In this document: in pieces, positions 5,031 to 7,407 of the stretch | How positions within the stretch are numbered: position 1 is the stretch's first letter | Layout: each line of letters starts with the position of its first letter | NCBI GenBank assembly: GCA_013154145.1 | Contig: JAADDC010000023.1 | Coordinates: 1 to 7,407 of the forward strand | Reading direction: 5' to 3' | DNA length: 7,407 nucleotides | Source: Candidatus Iainarchaeum sp. | Lineage (GTDB): Archaea > Iainarchaeota > Iainarchaeia > JAADDC01 | Program-made: the position numbers and the translations under genes | The notes under the pieces: model-generated | Told to the model about the DNA's origin: nothing | Database searches by the model: none | The model's input: only the letters and a program-made list of their open reading frames with translations

Positions 5031-5504
5031 ATGTCCTTTAAAGGCATGGAAGCGCCGGACTTCTGCCTGAAGGGGATCGACTTCGAGGGGAAGGAAAGGG
5101 AGATCTGTTTGAAAGATCTGAGGGGTAAGTGGGTGGTACTCTACTTCTATCCGAAGGACAACACCAGCGGATGTACCATCGAGGCCAAGGAGTTCACGGA
5201 GCTGCTCCCGGAGTTCGAGAAGCTCGGGGCCGTCGTCATCGGCGTCAGCAAGGACTCCATCGAGAGCCACAGGAAGTTCAGGGAGAAGCACGGCCTGAGG
5301 GTGACGCTCCTCTCCGATCCCGAAACGAAGGTGATCAGGGCCTACGGTGCCTGGGGCAAGAAGTTCAGGGGCGAAGGAACCATACGATCGACGTTTATCA
5401 TTGATCCCCAGGGCAGGATCGTCTGGGAGAAGCGCAACGTGAGGGCCAGGGGCCACGCGGCGAAGGTGCTGGAAACCCTGAAGGAGCTCCAGAAAGCTTT
5501 TTAG
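5031..5504 (+). CDS. bcp: Peroxiredoxin, Bcp/PrxQ type, without the usual resolving cysteine
   Basis: A 157-residue thioredoxin-fold thiol peroxidase that reduces hydrogen peroxide and organic hydroperoxides in the cytoplasm. Signs: MEAPDFCL near the N-terminus; YFYPKDNTSGCTIEAKEF (38-55) with the Px3TxxC motif and peroxidatic Cys48; GVSKDSIESHRKFREKHGL (71-89); LLSDPETKVIRAYGAW; and the conserved Arg119 in RSTFIIDPQGR. In most Bcp enzymes the resolving cysteine lies five residues after the peroxidatic one (GCTxEAC). Here that position is Lys53. The only other cysteines are Cys12 and Cys26, so a 1-Cys mechanism or an unusual resolving partner is inferred. The start at 5031 is used because Lys-Gly before MEAPDF matches the family's GxxAPDF opening. 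ATG 5046 is a serious alternative, favoured by promoter spacing. The gene is followed 24 bp later by eL33 on the same strand. Confidence 0.92.
   Translation: MSFKGMEAPDFCLKGIDFEGKEREICLKDLRGKWVVLYFYPKDNTSGCTIEAKEFTELLPEFEKLGAVVIGVSKDSIESHRKFREKHGLRVTLLSDPETKVIRAYGAWGKKFRGEGTIRSTFIIDPQGRIVWEKRNVRARGHAAKVLETLKELQKAF
5035..5044 (-). promoter_or_regulatory. TATA box of rnhB
   Basis: CCTTTAAAGG is a perfect 10-bp palindrome centred 26 bp before the rnhB GTG at 5013, the usual leaderless spacing here. It lies inside the first codons of the divergent peroxiredoxin gene if that gene starts at 5031, or just before it if the start is 5046. Confidence 0.55.
5497..5504 (+). promoter_or_regulatory. Putative TATA box of the eL33 gene
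   Basis: CTTTTTAG spans the last codons and TAG stop of the peroxiredoxin gene. Its centre is about 28 bp before the ATG at 5529, so eL33 can be transcribed on its own as a leaderless mRNA. The stretch up to the ATG is pyrimidine-rich with no Shine-Dalgarno, which fits that view. The T-run may also weaken or end the upstream transcript. Confidence 0.45.
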
Positions 5505-5528
5505 CACTACCTGCTCCCTTCTTCTTTC

Positions 5529-5789
5529 ATGGCCAAGGGGCTGGTTATTTCCTACCGCAGGGGCCGGAGGACCATGAGAACCAATCAGGTCATCATCGAG
5601 GTGCCCGGCGTCAGCAACCGCAAGGAAGCAGCCAGACTCATAGGCAAGAAGGTGCTCTGGATCACTCCCGGCGGGAAGAAGCTCAAGGGGATCATCACGG
5701 CGCCCCACGGCAACAGGGGACGCGTCAGGGCCCGCTTCACCAAGGGCGTTCCCGGCCAGATGATCGGCCAGAAGGTGGAGATACTCTGA
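5529..5789 (+). CDS. rpl35ae: Large-subunit ribosomal protein eL33 (L35Ae)
   Basis: An 86-residue basic protein, the normal length for archaeal eL33, found in archaea and eukaryotes but not bacteria. Key stretches: GLVISYRRGRRTMRTNQVIIEVPGVSNRKEAARLIGKKVLW (4-44), then GGKKLKGIITAPHGNRGRVRARFTKGVPGQMIGQKVEI (48-85). The GK-VLW, HG-x-x-G-x-VRARF and KG-x-PGQ-x-x-G signatures are the family hallmarks. It is a structural component of the 50S ribosomal subunit. The first ATG at 5529 gives the expected N-terminus. No Shine-Dalgarno precedes it, and a CTTTTTAG TATA-like box 28 bp upstream suggests leaderless initiation, although read-through from the peroxiredoxin gene is possible. The gene is followed by the 111-bp palindrome-rich gap. 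Its presence is the clearest single sign that the window is archaeal. Confidence 0.96.
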   Translation: MAKGLVISYRRGRRTMRTNQVIIEVPGVSNRKEAARLIGKKVLWITPGGKKLKGIITAPHGNRGRVRARFTKGVPGQMIGQKVEIL

Positions 5790-5806
5790 ACCTTTACATC
5801 TACACC

Positions 5807-5832
5807 TTCAAAAATTCCCGGGAATTTTTGAA
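5807..5832. repeat. Perfect 26-bp palindrome
   Basis: The sequence is its own reverse complement over 26 bp: arms TTCAAAAATTCCC and GGGAATTTTTGAA meet at a CCCGGG core. It begins 17 bp after the eL33 stop. As DNA it offers two TTCAAAAAT half-sites for a dimeric regulator. As RNA in the eL33 3' untranslated region it would fold into a hairpin once a few central bases open. Confidence 0.85.
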
Positions 5833-5849
5833 AGTAGACTTTCAAAAAT
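5824..5849. repeat. Second, overlapping inverted repeat (11-bp stem, 4-nt loop)
   Basis: ATTTTTGAAAG (5824-5834) and CTTTCAAAAAT (5839-5849) are perfect complements around a TAGA loop. The left arm is also the right arm of the palindrome at 5807-5832, so the two hairpins cannot form together. The dyad centres are 17 bp apart, and the outer TTCAAAAAT copies (5807 and 5841) are 34 bp apart. Confidence 0.8.
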
Positions 5850-5850
5850 G

Positions 5851-5869
5851 TGGGGGTTAATTGCCCCCA
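5851..5869. repeat. G/C-stem inverted repeat abutting the trm1 promoter
   Basis: TGGGGG and CCCCCA flank a 7-nt TTAATTG loop, a 6-bp stem with a possible extra T-G wobble pair. It ends exactly where the trm1 TATA element begins (5870) and thus covers the position of the BRE. It may be an operator, or the base of a hairpin ending the eL33 transcript. No T-run follows, so it is not a standard terminator. Confidence 0.55.
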
Positions 5870-5878
5870 GCTTTAAAC
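5870..5878 (+). promoter_or_regulatory. TATA box of trm1
   Basis: GCTTTAAAC is centred about 27 bp before the GTG at 5901. It shares the TTTAAA core with the boxes of rnhB and the Hsp20-like gene. It implies a leaderless trm1 mRNA, so the inverted repeats upstream would not be part of that message. Confidence 0.6.
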
Positions 5879-5900
5879 ATCCTTCGGCGCTACTTCCAGC

Positions 5901-6956
5901 GTGAGGACGGTTCTCTGGAGAGAGGGGAAGGTAGAGGTGGAGGTGCCGGACCCTTCCCTCTATCCTCCCAGCGCTGACGCCCCCGTTTTCTTCAATCCCC
6001 GGGCGAAGCTATCCCGCGACCTCTCCACGCTGATTCTGAAAGTCTTGAAGCCTCCACAGGTGATTGACGCCATGGCTGGAACCGGCATCCGGGGCATTCG
6101 CTACGCCGTCGAAGCTGGAATTGAAGACGTCGTGTTCAACGATATTAACCCCCGCGCCATGGAGCTCATCCAGCGTAACCTTCAAAGATACGGAATAGAG
6201 GCGGAGGTAATCCAGGAGGACGTGAACCTGCTCCTTCAGCGGCGCCGCTTCGTGGCCATCGACCTGGACCCCTTCGGCAGTCCCTCCCCGTTCCTCTCCT
6301 CCCTGGGAAGGAGCGTCACCCATAGGGGCGTGGTCCTCGTCACCGCCACGGACACCTCTCCCCTGGCCGGCAGCTCGCCCCTCTCGGCAGTTAGAAAGTA
6401 CCACAGCGTCGTGAGAAAACTCCCCTGGTTCAGGGAGATGGCCGTGAGGGTGCTCCTCGGATACGTGCAACACACCCTGATGGTCTGGGAAAAGGCAATG
6501 CTCCCGGTTTTCAGTTTCTTTGAGGAGCACCATATAAGGGTGATAGGGACCGTCGTGAAGAAGCCCTCGGCGGTGACGGAGGCAGCGAAGCAGATAAAAA
6601 TCGTGGAGGAGGTGGGCCCCCTCTGGACAGGGAGACTCCACGACAGGGAGGTGTTAGCGGAGACCATCAAACACTGGGACGAGGATTACGGCAGGCGGGC
6701 CCTGAAGGTGCTTCAACTCGCCTCCGAGGAGGTTAACGTCGTGGGATACTACCACATTCACCTTCTCTCCAAGCAGCTGGGGGTCAGTCCGCCGTCGGTA
6801 AACAAAGTCATAAATGAACTTAGGTCCTTGGGTTACCGGGCATCCAGGAGCTCCCTGGAGCCCAAGGGCGTGAAGACCGACGCCCCCGAAGAAGTAGTGA
6901 AGGAGGTGATCCTACGGAGTTCTTCCCCCACGTGGAAACCCACAGGGAGGCCCTGA
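5901..6956 (+). CDS. trm1: tRNA (guanine26-N2)-dimethyltransferase Trm1, cysteine-free variant
   Basis: A 351-residue S-adenosylmethionine-dependent enzyme that makes N2,N2-dimethylguanosine at position 26 of tRNA. Order of motifs: FFNPRAKLSRDLS (30-42); SAM motif I DAMAGTGIRGIRYAVEAG (56-73); NDINPRA (80-86); catalytic motif IV IDLDPFGSPSPFL (120-132); and TATDTSPLAG (148-157), where related enzymes often have a cysteine in place of Ala156. The Trm1-specific C-terminal part includes EVGPLWTGRLHD (237-248), VSPPSVNKVINELRSLGYRASRS (295-317) and GVKTDAPEEVV. I see no cysteine anywhere in the protein, so the zinc-binding cysteines that many homologues carry before GPLW are missing, while the catalytic and SAM motifs are intact. 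The GTG start sits 27 bp from the TATA centre. Its last 25 bp overlap the membrane-protein gene, which is presumably co-transcribed. Confidence 0.93.
   Translation: MRTVLWREGKVEVEVPDPSLYPPSADAPVFFNPRAKLSRDLSTLILKVLKPPQVIDAMAGTGIRGIRYAVEAGIEDVVFNDINPRAMELIQRNLQRYGIEAEVIQEDVNLLLQRRRFVAIDLDPFGSPSPFLSSLGRSVTHRGVVLVTATDTSPLAGSSPLSAVRKYHSVVRKLPWFREMAVRVLLGYVQHTLMVWEKAMLPVFSFFEEHHIRVIGTVVKKPSAVTEAAKQIKIVEEVGPLWTGRLHDREVLAETIKHWDEDYGRRALKVLQLASEEVNVVGYYHIHLLSKQLGVSPPSVNKVINELRSLGYRASRSSLEPKGVKTDAPEEVVKEVILRSSSPTWKPTGRP
6901..6910 (+). promoter_or_regulatory. Perfect Shine-Dalgarno sequence before the membrane-protein gene
   Basis: AGGAGGTGAT is fully complementary to the usual 3' end of archaeal 16S rRNA (AUCACCUCCU). 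It lies within trm1 and would allow re-initiation on a co-transcribed downstream gene. The nearest standard in-frame start (GTG 6932) is 21 nt away, longer than usual. The codon at the ideal distance (6914) is ACG. Confidence 0.6.
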
Positions 6957-7407
6957 GGAAGTTCATCATCGTGCTCCTGGTCTTCCTTGCTTACTTCGCA
7001 TACGTGGCATACCACTACGGCGTCAAGGACGGCCTCATCATAACACTACTCACGTGGAGTTTCTTCGTCCTCTCCACGCCCATAGCGGACGCCGGCTTCC
7101 TACTGGATTTTCCGCTGAGGATTTTAACGGGGATGAGGATGGTGAAGGCCGAAATGATCGTCTGGGCCATAGCCATCTCCCTCAACGTCTACTTCGTTCT
7201 CTTCCACCCGGAAGTTTATCAAACCACCACGCTGCTCCAAGTTTTCTACCACATACTCACCCATCCCATTCCCTACTGGAGCATCATCGTCCTCTCGGCC
7301 ATAGGGACCTTCCTGTCGGTGCATTTCGGTGACGAGCTGTTAGATGTATTCTTCCACAGTGAGCGCCGCAAGTACTTCCTCCACAAGGAGAAATACGAGC
7401 TGGTGGC
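6932..7407 (+). CDS. Multi-pass membrane protein of unknown function (cut by right edge)
   Basis: An open frame with strong hydrophobic periodicity and no stop before the window edge, about 158 residues from GTG 6932. Four likely membrane segments: about 11-28 (FIIVLLVFLAYFAYVAY), 34-50 (GLIITLLTWSFFVLSTP), 74-92 (EMIVWAIAISLNVYFVLF) and 114-132 (PYWSIIVLSAIGTFLSVHF). Between the second and third lies a conserved-looking loop, TPIADAGFLLDFPLRILTGMRM (49-70). After the fourth comes a charged, presumably cytoplasmic HSERRKYFLHKEKYE region. I do not recognise a named family, and the substrate or role is unknown. It overlaps the end of trm1 by 25 bp and has no promoter of its own, so it is read from the trm1 transcript. 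The frame extends upstream without a stop. A perfect Shine-Dalgarno at 6901-6910 points to an ACG at 6914, which would give the longer N-terminus starting xEFFPHVETHREAL. Confidence 0.75.
   Translation, partial: METHREALRKFIIVLLVFLAYFAYVAYHYGVKDGLIITLLTWSFFVLSTPIADAGFLLDFPLRILTGMRMVKAEMIVWAIAISLNVYFVLFHPEVYQTTTLLQVFYHILTHPIPYWSIIVLSAIGTFLSVHFGDELLDVFFHSERRKYFLHKEKYELV

Noticed and set aside
5010..5708. A 232-residue minus-strand open frame over bcp and the eL33 gene
   Set aside because: It is antisense to two strongly recognisable genes and has no promoter or domain; its length comes from codon bias.
5807..5869. A CRISPR array or transposon end
   Set aside because: The repeats are only three short arms in inverted orientation with unequal spacing; there are no spacers, target duplications or transposase frames.
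5790..5900. A box C/D guide RNA or other stable RNA in the gap before trm1
   Set aside because: I find a CTGA only at the eL33 stop and no matching C box (TGATGA) in order; the region is explained by inverted repeats and a promoter.
7054..7332. A plus-strand open frame inside the membrane-protein gene
   Set aside because: It is an out-of-frame shadow; the other frame shows four regular hydrophobic segments and runs through to the edge.

Overview
The window is a compact stretch of archaeal chromosome, most likely from a thermophilic euryarchaeon. The evidence is the gene set: archaeal-type ribosomal protein eL33 (L35Ae), a single-domain KaiC/RAD55-like ATPase, ScpA/ScpB, an RNase HII with a C-terminal PCNA-binding peptide, and archaeal Trm1. 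The promoters agree: short TATA boxes lie about 25-30 bp upstream of start codons, the geometry of leaderless archaeal transcripts. The sequence is GC-rich and the proteins are rich in Glu, Lys, Arg and Val with few Cys. Thermococci, Hadarchaeota or Hydrothermarchaeota relatives would all fit, and the sequence alone does not decide between them.

Layout, left to right. (1) 1-572, minus: the N-terminal half of a PLP aminotransferase running off the left edge, divergent from an orphan PIN-domain nuclease (607-1035, plus). (2) 1020-2756, minus: a KaiC-like ATPase followed by an unassigned 312-residue winged-helix protein whose end overlaps the PIN gene. (3) 2809-3952, plus: scpA and scpB, the kleisin and winged-helix partners of SMC, divergent from the KaiC-like gene across a near-symmetric TATA box and overlapping each other by 59 bp. 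(4) 3933-5013, minus: an Hsp20-like small heat-shock protein and rnhB (RNase HII), each with its own TATA box. (5) 5031-5789, plus: a Bcp-type peroxiredoxin and eL33. (6) 5790-5900: the only sizeable gap, with a perfect 26-bp palindrome, a third copy of its arm and a second G/C hairpin ending against the trm1 TATA box. (7) 5901-7407, plus: trm1 and an overlapping multi-pass membrane protein cut by the right edge.

Most genes are housekeeping: chromosome segregation (ScpA/B), Okazaki-fragment and ribonucleotide processing (RNase HII), tRNA modification (Trm1), translation (eL33), peroxide defence (Bcp) and protein folding (Hsp20). The less ordinary parts are the interlocked divergent promoters, the competing hairpins before trm1, a cysteine-free Trm1, a peroxiredoxin without the usual resolving cysteine, and a perfect Shine-Dalgarno sequence that points at an ACG codon rather than at the nearest normal start of the membrane-protein gene. 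I see no mobile element, CRISPR array, stable RNA gene or convincing new multi-gene system.
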